DNA of 64,000 bases from positions 126,147 to 190,146 of the forward strand of contig JABFRR010000016.1 in the NCBI GenBank assembly GCA_013141065.1. The letters are read 5' to 3'. The position numbers and the translations under genes are program-made. Shown piece after piece: positions 19,211 to 27,901 of the stretch (within the stretch, counting starts at the first letter, position 1; every line of letters starts with the position of its first letter). The stretch is from Bacteriovoracaceae bacterium (lineage in GTDB: Bacteria; Bdellovibrionota; Bacteriovoracia; Bacteriovoracales; Bacteriovoracaceae). Under the pieces are notes generated by a model that made no database searches, was not told the origin of the DNA, and worked only from the letters and a program-made list of their open reading frames with translations.

Positions 19211-20457
19211 TATTGACCACCTGAACGGATGATATCCATAGGGTCTAGACTTCCGGCCGCTCGAGCAGGAAATATTGATGAAAATAGAGATGACAACAAA
19301 GCAATTATAATCGCCTTCACATAGATTATTAAATCATAAGAAATAATCATCCTGCCAGTTGAAGATCCCATTCTTCCGGGAACGATTTCAATTTGCCCCA
19401 TTAAAAAACAAATGATGAACCCCAAACCTAAACCAATAACACCACCCAGGATTCCTAAAATAAGACCCTGATTAAAAAATAAAGAGACAATATCATTGGG
19501 AGTAAACCCCATTGATCGCAGGATCGCTATATCGCGTTTTTTTTGAGTCACTAAAATTGAAAGAATATTATAAATTCCAAATCCCGCTACAATAATAATA
19601 GATATTGTCATTGAATTTCTCACAATATCTTGTGTCTTAAACACTGATAAAATACTCGCAGAGGATTCCTGCCAAGACATAATTTTTTCATGCGATGAAG
19701 TCTTCCATTCCGCTGACTTTATTTCGGCTAAATCTGGTTGTTCAATTTTGACTGCAATATCTGTAATTTCACTTGGAGACCCTCGCAATTTTTGGGCATC
19801 ACCAAGAGAGGTAAAAACAGTGTTCTCATCGATATTTTTAGAACCTGTATCAAAAACGCCGACAATTTTAAAAGGCATTGATGGCCCTTTACCAGATGTT
19901 ATGAGAATCGTTTCGGATTGCCTTGCTCCTAAACTTTGCATTAGAGCTTTACCAAGAATAATTCTGCTTCCTGAAGTGCCTATATCTTTAAAAGCACCAG
20001 AGATCATATATTGTTGAATATTACTCACTCTTTCTTGCTTGAGAGGATCAGCTCCAATCATGCGACCTGCAACTGTTACACTCGCGCGATTAAAAATAAC
20101 ATTGATATTCACCTGTGGAACAAAAGCTATGACGTCGTGATCTTTATTTAATTTTTCAAACCATCCCAATGGATACTGAATTTTAGCAGAGTCTTTCCGG
20201 CCTGATGGAGGTAATGACCAAAAGACATGCTCTGCCTCTGGGAAACTATCTAATGATTCAGACGTTAGTAATTCCTCACGGGCCGAAATTCTAATATGAG
20301 CATCATTATTAACCAGTTGATCCATTAGTTTAGTTTGAAATCCTAACATCATTCCTGAGATTGCAACGTAAGCAGATGTACCGATAATGATACCCAGCAA
20401 AATAAGTACACTTTGCTTTTTTCGTGTCAGTAAATGCTTAAGGCTTAAAAACATCAT
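19210..20457 (-). CDS. ABC transporter permease, MacB/LolC-FtsX family
   Basis: 415 residues. One N-terminal membrane segment (about 14-34), a large periplasmic MacB-PCD-like domain (about 40-270), then three C-terminal membrane helices with the FtsX-type segment ILVTQKKRDIAILRSMGFTP between helices 2 and 3. With the adjacent ATPase and membrane-fusion lipoprotein it forms a MacAB-like or Lol-like unit. Presence of an adaptor argues for efflux of a peptide, lipid or toxin across the envelope rather than lipoprotein sorting. Overlaps the adaptor gene by four bases (ATGA). Confidence 0.88.
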   Translation of the reverse strand: MMFLSLKHLLTRKKQSVLILLGIIIGTSAYVAISGMMLGFQTKLMDQLVNNDAHIRISAREELLTSESLDSFPEAEHVFWSLPPSGRKDSAKIQYPLGWFEKLNKDHDVIAFVPQVNINVIFNRASVTVAGRMIGADPLKQERVSNIQQYMISGAFKDIGTSGSRIILGKALMQSLGARQSETILITSGKGPSMPFKIVGVFDTGSKNIDENTVFTSLGDAQKLRGSPSEITDIAVKIEQPDLAEIKSAEWKTSSHEKIMSWQESSASILSVFKTQDIVRNSMTISIIIVAGFGIYNILSILVTQKKRDIAILRSMGFTPNDIVSLFFNQGLILGILGGVIGLGLGFIICFLMGQIEIVPGRMGSSTGRMIISYDLIIYVKAIIIALLSSLFSSIFPARAAGSLDPMDIIRSGGQ

Positions 20458-21191
20458 GGAATGATGATCTCATCAGATGAATAGAGAACTGGAGAGAGTA
20501 TTTCAGCTTTTTCTAAATCAATAAGGCCAATACTAACCGGAGTTTTTATTTTTTTACCATTTCTCTTTATAAGTATATTGCCATTAGCAATCGCCTTCAT
20601 GGGAATTAAGGTTACTGATTTTTTTCGGTCGACTTCAATGGCCACATCCGCAGTCATTCCTGGCAAAACTCCTTCTGGCCATTTATCAAGTTCAACTTTG
20701 GCAATAAATTGGTCCCCTACTGGATAAATTGTACTTACTTTTCCAAGTAACTTTTTATTTCTAAAAAATTCAAAACTCACTTCTGTTTTCAGGCCTGATT
20801 TAATTCTCATTATTGCTTGTTGTTCAAGACTGACGGTAAGAAATATTTTTTGTAAATTGATAACTGTCATTATGATAGTTTGTGGAAAAACATTTTCTTT
20901 TATAGAGATCGGAATGTCTGCGACACGGCCAAAGATGGGAGAAGTAATCACTGCCCCTTGGTCAGTTTTAAATAATTTTTGTCCGCGAACGACATCTTCA
21001 CCTTCTGAAACATAAAACTCTAATACTGAATTGGTTATGGCCGATTTTGCTAAGAATTTTTCTGCTGACTCGACAGTCCCAAGTCCGTAAACAGCTTCAA
21101 TTATTTCACCTTGAATCGGATGAACAGAAGAATTCTTACATGAAAAGGCAAACACAATAGAAATTAATAAAATCAATTTTTTTACTTTCAT
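20454..21191 (-). CDS. membrane-fusion (MacA/HlyD-like) lipoprotein
   Basis: 245 residues. A lipoprotein signal ends in the lipobox FAFSC (Cys18). The body contains a biotinyl-lipoyl-like half motif (VSEGEDVVRGQKLF...GAVITSPIFGRV) and a beta-barrel region (KVSTIYPVGDQFIAKVELD; VLPGMTADVAIEV) typical of periplasmic adaptor proteins. It lacks the long alpha-helical hairpin of full-length MacA, so it may not dock to TolC directly. First gene of the three-gene unit with the permease and ATPase. No outer-membrane channel gene is adjacent. Confidence 0.82.
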   Translation of the reverse strand: MKVKKLILLISIVFAFSCKNSSVHPIQGEIIEAVYGLGTVESAEKFLAKSAITNSVLEFYVSEGEDVVRGQKLFKTDQGAVITSPIFGRVADIPISIKENVFPQTIIMTVINLQKIFLTVSLEQQAIMRIKSGLKTEVSFEFFRNKKLLGKVSTIYPVGDQFIAKVELDKWPEGVLPGMTADVAIEVDRKKSVTLIPMKAIANGNILIKRNGKKIKTPVSIGLIDLEKAEILSPVLYSSDEIIIP

Positions 21192-21275
21192 TTTTATATT
21201 CTATTCGACAAAATTGATCGTTGCCAATATAAAAGAAGCAAAGCTTTATCATAGAATTTTTTAAGGAGTGCTCTC

Positions 21276-22871
21276 GTGGAACCTTTTAGCGGAAATCGTC
21301 GTGATTTTTTACTTTTCACTGGAAGAAGCAGTGCCTTAATCTTTTTAGCTTCATGTGCTTCACCCATCACAAATTTACTTAGTCCTAATAGTAATTTAAC
21401 TGGACTTATTCCTAGCTTTGACGATCAATTGCTTTTGGCCCCTGGTTTCTCGTCTAAAATATTAATTAGCTGGAACGATCCAATTAACCAAAAAGAATAT
21501 TTTGGTTTTAATAATGATTTTATTGCTTATCTCCCTTTTGACGACACAAATCCGGATGAAGGATATATGTGGGTCAATCATGAGTACGTTCATCCTTATT
21601 TTGTGAGTGGACACATCCCAGAAGAAGGAAAATTAAAAACCAAAGCGCAAGTTGATATTGAAATGAAGGCCTTGGGTGGAAGTATTCTTCACATAAAAAA
21701 AGAGAATAATGAATGGACTGTACTTAAGAACTCTCCAAAAAATCGCCGAATTGATGCCTACACTCCTATAACTTTCGCTAATAACGTGTCTGTCAAAGGC
21801 AGTAAAATTGCCTATGGAACCTATGCCAACTGTGCTGGTGGTGTCACTCCATGGAAATCTTTTTTAACTTGTGAAGAAAATTATCAAAATTGTTTTGGTG
21901 AGACTCTTTATAATGAAAATGGCCTTGAAAGTCATGAAGCAGGCAGAATTGATTCTGCTTGGGAACACCACTACAAACGACCACCAGAACATTATGGATG
22001 GGTCGTAGAAATTAACCCCTTTACTAACAAGTTTCAAAAACTCACTGGTCTCGGTAGATTTTCGCATGAAGGTGCTTGTGTAACAAAAGCAAAAGACGGA
22101 AGAATTGTTGTCTATATGGGTGATGATAAAGCAGATGAATGCTTTTATAAATTTATTTCAAACAGCAAAGATTCACTTGATGAAGGAGTCTTATATGTCG
22201 CTTCACTAGAAAAACAAAAATGGATTCCCTTAACATATGATAATCCTCTGCTAAAAAATAAATTTAAAACCAAGCTTGATATGCTAATTCGAACACGAGA
22301 AGCAGCACAAATTGTTGGTGGAACTCCTCTCGATAGACCTGAAGATTGTGAAATAGATCCAATCACAGGACATGTTTATTTGAACTGTACAAATAATTCA
22401 AAACAAAAAAGACCATTTGGATCTATTTATAAATTTATCGAAAAAAATAATGATTATGCCTCACTAGATTTTCAATCCAGCGTTTTTCTTCAAGGTGGTG
22501 AAGATTCACTCGTTATTTGTCCAGATAATTTGGCCTTTGATAAATTAGGCAATATGTGGGTGACGACTGATATTTCGGAAGACAAAATTGGAAAAGGCGA
22601 TTATAAAAATTTTGGAAACAATGCTCTTTTTTATATTCCGATGAAAGGAATGAATGCAGGAAAAGCCGTGCGAGTTGCTCAAGGCCCAAAAGATTGTGAA
22701 CTGACTGGGCCATGTTTTAGTCCGGATGGAAAAACCTTATTTTTAAGTGTTCAGCATCCCGGTGAAGGATCGACCTCAAAAAATATCACCAGTCACTGGC
22801 CTTTAGGTGGAGATAATATGCCTATGCCCAGTGTGGTAGCGATATCCATTCCAGAATATTTGAGAAAATAG
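21276..22871 (+). CDS. phoX: PhoX-like alkaline phosphatase (DUF839), Tat-exported
   Basis: 531 residues. The start is GTG 21276, preceded by AAGGAG at a normal distance. GNRRDFLLFTG is a twin-arginine motif and a Cys follows at the end of the hydrophobic stretch (LASCASP), so it may also be lipid-anchored. PhoX/DUF839 motifs: YMWVNHEYV, the CGGVTPWKSFLTCEE region (here NCAGGVTPWKSFLTCEENY), GRFSHEGACV, VVYMGDD, and RPEDCEIDPITGHVY. PhoX enzymes are Ca/Fe-dependent phosphomonoesterases expressed under phosphate starvation. Monocistronic and divergent from the MacAB-like operon. Confidence 0.85.
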   Translation: MEPFSGNRRDFLLFTGRSSALIFLASCASPITNLLSPNSNLTGLIPSFDDQLLLAPGFSSKILISWNDPINQKEYFGFNNDFIAYLPFDDTNPDEGYMWVNHEYVHPYFVSGHIPEEGKLKTKAQVDIEMKALGGSILHIKKENNEWTVLKNSPKNRRIDAYTPITFANNVSVKGSKIAYGTYANCAGGVTPWKSFLTCEENYQNCFGETLYNENGLESHEAGRIDSAWEHHYKRPPEHYGWVVEINPFTNKFQKLTGLGRFSHEGACVTKAKDGRIVVYMGDDKADECFYKFISNSKDSLDEGVLYVASLEKQKWIPLTYDNPLLKNKFKTKLDMLIRTREAAQIVGGTPLDRPEDCEIDPITGHVYLNCTNNSKQKRPFGSIYKFIEKNNDYASLDFQSSVFLQGGEDSLVICPDNLAFDKLGNMWVTTDISEDKIGKGDYKNFGNNALFYIPMKGMNAGKAVRVAQGPKDCELTGPCFSPDGKTLFLSVQHPGEGSTSKNITSHWPLGGDNMPMPSVVAISIPEYLRK

Positions 22872-22948
22872 ATAAAATGCCTTAGATATTAATACGACAA
22901 TCAAGAGTTCACTTTGCCTTTTTTGGTCTTTCGAGTTATTTTTTTAAA

Positions 22949-23137
22949 ATGACTGATGATAAAAAACCAAAACCCATGAATATTGACCAAATGAATCTTG
23001 AACTCATGAAGTTACGTGTAACAGACATGCCTTCCATTTTAGAATACGCCCACAATGTCGGTGGGTTTTCCATCGTGCCAACCAATCAAGGAATGATTAA
23101 AAGTCATGCCAGAGACGCAATGAAAGAACAAACCGGA
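22949..23137 (+). pseudogene. truncated DUF2452-like gene (5' part)
   Basis: About 63 residues ending in KSHARDAMKEQTGR are in good reading frame from ATG 22949. The stretch MNLELMKLRVTDMPSILEYA...GGFSIVPT looks to me like the start of the DUF2452 family, whose members normally continue for another 80-100 residues. Here similarity stops at GR and the frame closes at 23155, while a serine-recombinase tail begins in another frame. I read this as a truncation by recombination. The family assignment is from memory and needs a search. Confidence 0.55.
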
Positions 23138-23607
23138 AGGAGTATGACCGCTTGAAGGCCAAACTGTGCGGTTTAAATTCGCAACTGAATGCACTGGCAG
23201 AGCGAATTGCGATTTTACCGAAAGCAGTTTCTCCTATTCCGCTATTTAATCAAATGGAGAAGATTGAAAATCATAAAAAAGAGATTGAGGAAAAACTTTT
23301 AACAGTTAAAGAAGTGAATCTAGACCAGAAACTTGTGCCTCTGGAAACATTTAGTAAATTTAGGGAATTTATAAAAAAATCGTTGAATGAAAACCCTGAT
23401 GCGAATGTCAGGAAGATGATTTTGCAGAAATTTGTGAGACGGGTTGAAATTGGTCCTGAAAGTGTTAAGATATATTGGAATGTGGATAAAGAGTTTTATC
23501 TTAATGAGGTGTCGCAGGCTAAGGCCTGCGATTCTTCACTTAAGTCAAAAATTCTTGGAAGCGAGAGTTCGAAGAGCTTGACAAATGGTGCGCTGGAAGG
23601 GACTTGA
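23138..23607 (+). pseudogene. C-terminal fragment of a large serine recombinase
   Basis: Only the tail of the protein remains: a coiled-coil stretch (EKIENHKKEIEEKLLTVKE) followed by FREFIKKSLNENPDANVRKM and FVRRVEIGPESVKIYWNVDK, the usual end of site-specific recombinases of the resolvase/invertase superfamily. The N-terminal catalytic domain with its Ser and the zinc ribbon are absent. TTG 23152 is a possible start but is not convincing. The frame runs on into the antisense strand of tRNA-Leu (stop at 23607), so its end is not original. It marks a lost integrative element next to the tRNA. Confidence 0.7.
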
Positions 23608-23669
23608 ACCCCCATGCCTCGCGGCGCTACCACCTCAAGGTAGTGTGTCTGCCATTTCACCACCAGCGC
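23586..23669 (-). tRNA. tRNA-Leu (anticodon GAG)
   Basis: On the minus strand: acceptor stem GCGCTGG (23669-23663) pairing with CCAGCGC, discriminator A and encoded CCA (23588-23586). The anticodon stem CTACC/GGTAG carries the loop TTGAGGT, anticodon GAG, which reads CUC/CUU leucine codons. A long variable arm follows (CGCCGCGAGGCATG region) and the T-loop TTCAAGT is present, as expected for class II tRNA-Leu. A recombinase remnant abuts its 3' end. Confidence 0.95.
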
Positions 23670-23709
23670 AAACTAGAAGTTAATTTCGAAGTGGGCTTAG
23701 GATAAAGTC

Positions 23710-24084
23710 TTAGCGTCTTCTAGGCAAGAACATTTCAAGTTCATCTAAGTAAAATTTAATACGCGCGCGTGCTTCGTCTATTTGCCCGATGCGCTCGTCG
23801 ATAAGTAAGACTAGCTTGTCATCGGCGGTAAGTGATCCCTCGCCTTTTTGGCGATTCATAAACTCTTCTAGGCTGCCATAAGTAGTCTCTTCAACCAGGG
23901 CTTCGAGACCAAAAACTTCACCTTCTAAAGTCGCATCCGAAAACTCGTTTAATAGGTCAAACATGGGGTCGCCTTGCTCAATTTCTTCTACTTTTTCCAC
24001 TGGAAAATTCTTCGAAGAAGGAAAAAGGACTAAATTGTCTGTTTCAGTTGTGAGCGATGTTGTGTTCATCTCAGTAATTCCCAT
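23710..24084 (-). CDS. hypothetical acidic protein
   Basis: 124 residues (119 if the internal ATG at 24069, MNTTSLTTETD, is used; neither start has a strong ribosome site). Very acidic, with no signal peptide or membrane segment. The C-terminal third (about 90-124) is predicted helical (DERIGQIDEARARIKFYLDELE) and ends in basic PRRR. No family recognised. It lies just upstream of tRNA-Leu on the same strand. Confidence 0.6.
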   Translation of the reverse strand: MGITEMNTTSLTTETDNLVLFPSSKNFPVEKVEEIEQGDPMFDLLNEFSDATLEGEVFGLEALVEETTYGSLEEFMNRQKGEGSLTADDKLVLLIDERIGQIDEARARIKFYLDELEMFLPRRR

Positions 24085-24230
24085 GTGTTTTCAATAAGTT
24101 AATTAGTAATACTTCATCTTTCTTGAAGATCGTAACACGTGAATATTTAGACTTTTAAATTTTCGAGGTCTTATGTAGAATTTATATAAAGTGTCATAAG
24201 TTATGACATCAAGAGATTTTATGGATTTTA

Positions 24231-24464
24231 ATGGATGAAGTAAAACGAATTCCCTGTATGAAGTGCAAACACTACCAAGTCACCTTTGACCCCGTGACCC
24301 CTAGGGGTTGTAAACTCTATCAATTTAAATCGGCTACAATGCCCTATATTCTCGTTAAACAATCCACCGGTAAGGACTGTGCATCTTTTGAAGAAAGACA
24401 AAAAGGTGATGTGAATTCTGAGCGCTCAAAGAAGACGGATTTTAATGATCCAAAGTATTGGTAA
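24231..24464 (+). CDS. small conserved Cys-rich protein, possible metal-binding
   Basis: 77 residues with four conserved-looking cysteines: CMKCKHY near the start, RGCKLYQFKS in the middle and DCASFEE later. I recall this C-x-x-C-x-H-Y...P-x-GC-x-x-x-x-FKS...MP layout as an uncharacterised small protein found in several proteobacteria; the spacing would suit a Zn site (CxxC plus C and His/Cys). Its last 23 bases overlap the convergent mnmA gene. Function unknown. Confidence 0.7.
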   Translation: MDEVKRIPCMKCKHYQVTFDPVTPRGCKLYQFKSATMPYILVKQSTGKDCASFEERQKGDVNSERSKKTDFNDPKYW

Positions 24465-25596
24465 GTTCTTTTTTCATTTCAAAGTAACTTGGCCCGGGCC
24501 CAATAATCATCGCCCCTCCTAAACAGTTATCTCCCTCGTAAAAAACAATCGATTGTCTGGGAGTAATGGCCCTTTGTGGCCGACTAAATTCAACAAATAT
24601 TTTATCACCTTCAATTTTTGTGATGGTGCACTCTTGGTCTTTTTGTCGATAACGAATTTTTGCCGTACATTTAAAAGGAAGTTCTCTTTCAAAATGTCCC
24701 TGAATAAAAGACAAGTCACTTGCTGTTAGGGTGTCAGCAAATAAGTGAGGGTGAGTCTCACCTCTTTCAACGATGACGACATTTCTCGACATGTCTTTTC
24801 CGACCACAAACCACGCTTCCCCCTGGCCTCCGAGCCCAAGCCCTTTTCGTTGTCCAATCGTATAATAAGTTGCACCAGTGTGCCTGCCAACAATCGATCC
24901 ATCTAAAGTTTCAAAATTACCATCTTCATAGGTCACATAATTGGAAAGAAAATTTTTAAAATTCCTTTCACCAATAAAACAAATCCCCGTTGAATCTTTT
25001 TTTTCTTTTGTGGCCAGGTCATATTTACTTGCAAGTTTACGTACTTCTGTTTTTGGCAAATGGCCGATTGGAAAAAGGACTTTTTTAAGCACTTCATGAT
25101 TGATAGCATAGAGAAAATAAGATTGATCTTTAAGTGGATCAGCTCCTTTTAAAAGAATCTGACTTCCATCCTTATTAACTGTTTGGCAATAATGTCCAGT
25201 CGCTAGAAAGTCTGCTCCAAACTCCATGGCCTTTTCAAAAAAAACTTTAAATTTAATTTCACGATTACATAAAATATCAGGATTAGGTGTAAAGCCTAAT
25301 TTATATTCGTCTACAAATTGAGTAAAAACTTGATCTTTATATTCTTTGATAAAATCGACGGAGTAGTAAGGAATATCTAATTTCTCACACACTTTCACTA
25401 CATCAGCATATTCAATTGAAGATTGGCAAACACCGAACTCGTCGAATTCTTCCCAATTTTTCATAAAGAGCCCAATCACTTTGTACCCCTCTTCTTTTAA
25501 AAGGGCCGCACAAACAGACGAGTCAACCCCGCCGGACATTCCGACGATAACGGTGGTTTCTGATTTGGCTTTAGTGAGCTTTTCCATGAAAGACAT
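24442..25596 (-). CDS. mnmA: tRNA-specific 2-thiouridylase MnmA
   Basis: 384 residues. The PP-loop GMSGGVDSS is near the N-terminus. Both catalytic cysteines are present: NPDILCNREIKF (nucleophile) and STGICFIGER (persulfide). The C-terminal beta domains include YYTIGQRKGLGLGG and the final RQSIVFYEGDNCLGGAMI. It installs 2-thiouridine at U34 of tRNA-Lys/Glu/Gln with sulfur relayed from IscS. It is the third of three same-strand genes (MnmA-like paralogue, M28 protein, mnmA), with 15 bases to the M28 gene. Confidence 0.96.
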   Translation of the reverse strand: MSFMEKLTKAKSETTVIVGMSGGVDSSVCAALLKEEGYKVIGLFMKNWEEFDEFGVCQSSIEYADVVKVCEKLDIPYYSVDFIKEYKDQVFTQFVDEYKLGFTPNPDILCNREIKFKVFFEKAMEFGADFLATGHYCQTVNKDGSQILLKGADPLKDQSYFLYAINHEVLKKVLFPIGHLPKTEVRKLASKYDLATKEKKDSTGICFIGERNFKNFLSNYVTYEDGNFETLDGSIVGRHTGATYYTIGQRKGLGLGGQGEAWFVVGKDMSRNVVIVERGETHPHLFADTLTASDLSFIQGHFERELPFKCTAKIRYRQKDQECTITKIEGDKIFVEFSRPQRAITPRQSIVFYEGDNCLGGAMIIGPGPSYFEMKKELTNTLDH

Positions 25597-25611
25597 ATAG
25601 CAAGAAAGTCA

Positions 25612-26655
25612 TCATTTGACTATTCCATAGTTCCAAGAAAGCACGGCAGCGGTCACATACCTATAAGTGTTATTAAAAACATTGAAATTCAAAGTCTCAA
25701 CAAAATCATTTGAAGTGTTATGTCGAGGGTTTAAGTCCCCCTCGCGATTTTGTGAAAGAGTGATTGCGGGAAGTCCAAGAGACCAAAAACTCTCAATCGT
25801 CGCAGGAAATTTTTTTTCAGTTGATAAAACTGTCTCCTTAAACTCCATATTTCCATAGAGGCGTTTACCGGCACTTGTGACAAGTGAAGCGAGGGCCTGA
25901 TCATTAGTTCTCATATAAAGCTTGAAATTATTTAAGCGTTTTTCTAAGTCTGATACTTTTGTATCATGCGCGAGCATCGTAAGATTGATGAATCCAACAA
26001 TTTTTTGATTTCCTATATTAGTCATTAATTTTTTTACAAAATCTTGTGACCCGAGAGCACCTGGCTCTTCCGCATCTAAAAATACAATCTTTATACTTTT
26101 TGGCAATTCTAGTTCTGCCAGGAGTTCAATCATCGATAATAAAATGGCCACACCTGAGGCATTATTATCTGCTCCCGGCATTTCAACTGAAGACTTTCCG
26201 GCAGAAAAAAATGTATCATAATTGGCCCCTAATATAATCACTTCATCAGGAGATAAAATACCTTTTTTTTCCCAAATAAAATTCATGCCATTTATATTGT
26301 CGAGAGAACTAAATTCTTCTTTGGAATAACTTCCTCCATTGATAGAGAATAATTTCAATTTTGATTCTAAAAATGCCCGCGCTTTATTATGTCCTTCGCT
26401 TCCAAGAAGTCTGCTGGGTCTTGAGATTTTAACAAATTCTCGAAGATTTTCTTCTACTTTGGCCCGAGGCAATTTTTCTACCAGTGTTCGAACTGCATAA
26501 CCAGTCTTCACATTTCTTTCAAATTTTTGAATTACGATAGCTTCAGCCGTCTGCCAATGAAGTCCTAAAGTTAAAAAAGAGATTAAAAAGAAGTTAAAAA
26601 CCCAGGCGTTCAATTTGCTTATTTTTTTTGTTTGTTTCGTTTTCATTTTCTTCAT
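25612..26655 (-). CDS. M28-family peptidase-like exported protein with degenerate zinc site
   Basis: 347 residues with an N-terminal hydrophobic segment (about 18-39, ending ...TAEA), so probably periplasmic. M28 aminopeptidase landmarks are clear: LGANYDTFF, PGADNNASGVA, FLDAEEPGALGS, and NPRHNTSND. Two of the five zinc ligands of the family are changed: the first His is Asn145 (usually GAHYDS) and the bridging-region Asp is Thr225 in INLTMLAH (usually NLDMIG). Asp163, Glu196/197 and His312 remain. It may have lost peptidase activity or bind a single metal. It overlaps the MnmA-like gene end by 62 bases; ATG 26646 is an alternative start. Confidence 0.82.
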   Translation of the reverse strand: MKKMKTKQTKKISKLNAWVFNFFLISFLTLGLHWQTAEAIVIQKFERNVKTGYAVRTLVEKLPRAKVEENLREFVKISRPSRLLGSEGHNKARAFLESKLKLFSINGGSYSKEEFSSLDNINGMNFIWEKKGILSPDEVIILGANYDTFFSAGKSSVEMPGADNNASGVAILLSMIELLAELELPKSIKIVFLDAEEPGALGSQDFVKKLMTNIGNQKIVGFINLTMLAHDTKVSDLEKRLNNFKLYMRTNDQALASLVTSAGKRLYGNMEFKETVLSTEKKFPATIESFWSLGLPAITLSQNREGDLNPRHNTSNDFVETLNFNVFNNTYRYVTAAVLSWNYGIVK

Positions 26656-27826
26656 CCAATTCTACAGTTTTCGGTGGAAGTGTGTTGTAACCATATTCAT
26701 CAAAAACTCCTGCGACTTCAACAAGTCCAGCGCCAATGACCTTTCCTTTAATTCCTTGTCTGGTATAAAACACCACAAACTGCCCTGGTATCAATAGGCC
26801 CTGACGTTCTTCATCAAAGACCACAAGAACTTGTTTATTGTTTTTGAAATAGAGTCGGCAAGAAGCTTTTTCACCTTTAGGTGAAATTTTTGCAAAACAA
26901 CTCAATGCCAAAGACATATCAAGATTGGCACTCGCTTGAAATTGGCCAATTAAAACATTTTGGTATTTTAGCCTATTGGGAAAATCGATAAAAATATTTC
27001 CCTTAAATGGAACAATCGAAATAATTTCTTTAAGCGGATCTATCTGCAACTCAGTTTTTTTATCAAATACTAGATTTGATTGACCTACATAATATCGATG
27101 AATCCCCTGGTGTTCACAAAGCGAATTATCACTCGCATAATCATAAATTGATCCAAGTCTCCGCAGATCAGTAGAAGAACGGGCTTCAACTAAATCAATC
27201 ATACGTGGATCATGCATGATGTGTTTGTACTTTGTCTTTATACGCGGGATAAACTCCACTTTGATTAATTCACTAATTTTTTCTACCTCTTTTTTTCTAA
27301 TTTCAGAAAGTGGTAAAATTAAATTCTGAAGGTGCTTTTGCGAAAGACCTGCTAGTGAATAGGACTGGTCATTTTCTAAATCATTGGCAACCATCAATTC
27401 AAACGAACCTGTTTTTTGATTTTTGAGAACTTTGGCATAATGAGCTGTCGCGATTAAATTCGTTTGGAATTTTTTTGATTTTTCAATCATCACTTCTAAA
27501 AGAACTCTATTTAAAAAAACTAAGGGCTCGAATGTGTGGCCTGAAAGAACACGCCCCACTAGCGGATCAAGAACGTGGTAAGCAAAAATATCGACAGCGT
27601 TGACGGCATAAAAAGGAATATCAAGATAGTTACATATATTTTTTATTTTATTGAGGTCTAAAACGGCTACATCACAAAAAGGCCCTGTTTCTTCACCTTC
27701 CAAAAAAAGTTGAAGCCCAATACCAATGCATTTATACCCCTGCTTTTTAAGGAGATAGGCCGAAACAGTTGATTCAATTCCACCAGTCATTGCAATGAGA
27801 ACAGTCTTATTATTCGTTTCTTTCAT
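26594..27826 (-). CDS. MnmA paralogue lacking the catalytic cysteines
   Basis: 410 residues from ATG 27826, the start that matches the MnmA N-terminus (TVLIAMTGGIEST); a longer frame to 27940 would run into the divergent gene and looks non-coding. Same fold order as MnmA: PP-loop (here TGGIEST instead of SGGVDSS), ATAHYAKV, NDQSYSLAGLSQ, YYVGQSNL and a C-terminal barrel. The nucleophile motif NPDILCNREIKF is replaced by FEPLVFLNRVLLE and there is no GICFIG equivalent, so both active-site cysteines are missing. It cannot thiolate tRNA by the known mechanism. Adenylation alone, tRNA binding or another substrate are possibilities. Confidence 0.8.
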   Translation of the reverse strand: MKETNNKTVLIAMTGGIESTVSAYLLKKQGYKCIGIGLQLFLEGEETGPFCDVAVLDLNKIKNICNYLDIPFYAVNAVDIFAYHVLDPLVGRVLSGHTFEPLVFLNRVLLEVMIEKSKKFQTNLIATAHYAKVLKNQKTGSFELMVANDLENDQSYSLAGLSQKHLQNLILPLSEIRKKEVEKISELIKVEFIPRIKTKYKHIMHDPRMIDLVEARSSTDLRRLGSIYDYASDNSLCEHQGIHRYYVGQSNLVFDKKTELQIDPLKEIISIVPFKGNIFIDFPNRLKYQNVLIGQFQASANLDMSLALSCFAKISPKGEKASCRLYFKNNKQVLVVFDEERQGLLIPGQFVVFYTRQGIKGKVIGAGLVEVAGVFDEYGYNTLPPKTVELDEENENETNKKNKQIERLGF

Positions 27827-27901
27827 TTTATTATTATAACTGAATAAAGATTTTTTGGGAGACACTTTTAAGCTACGGAAAACAGAGGTACCTGAGTAAT
27901 T

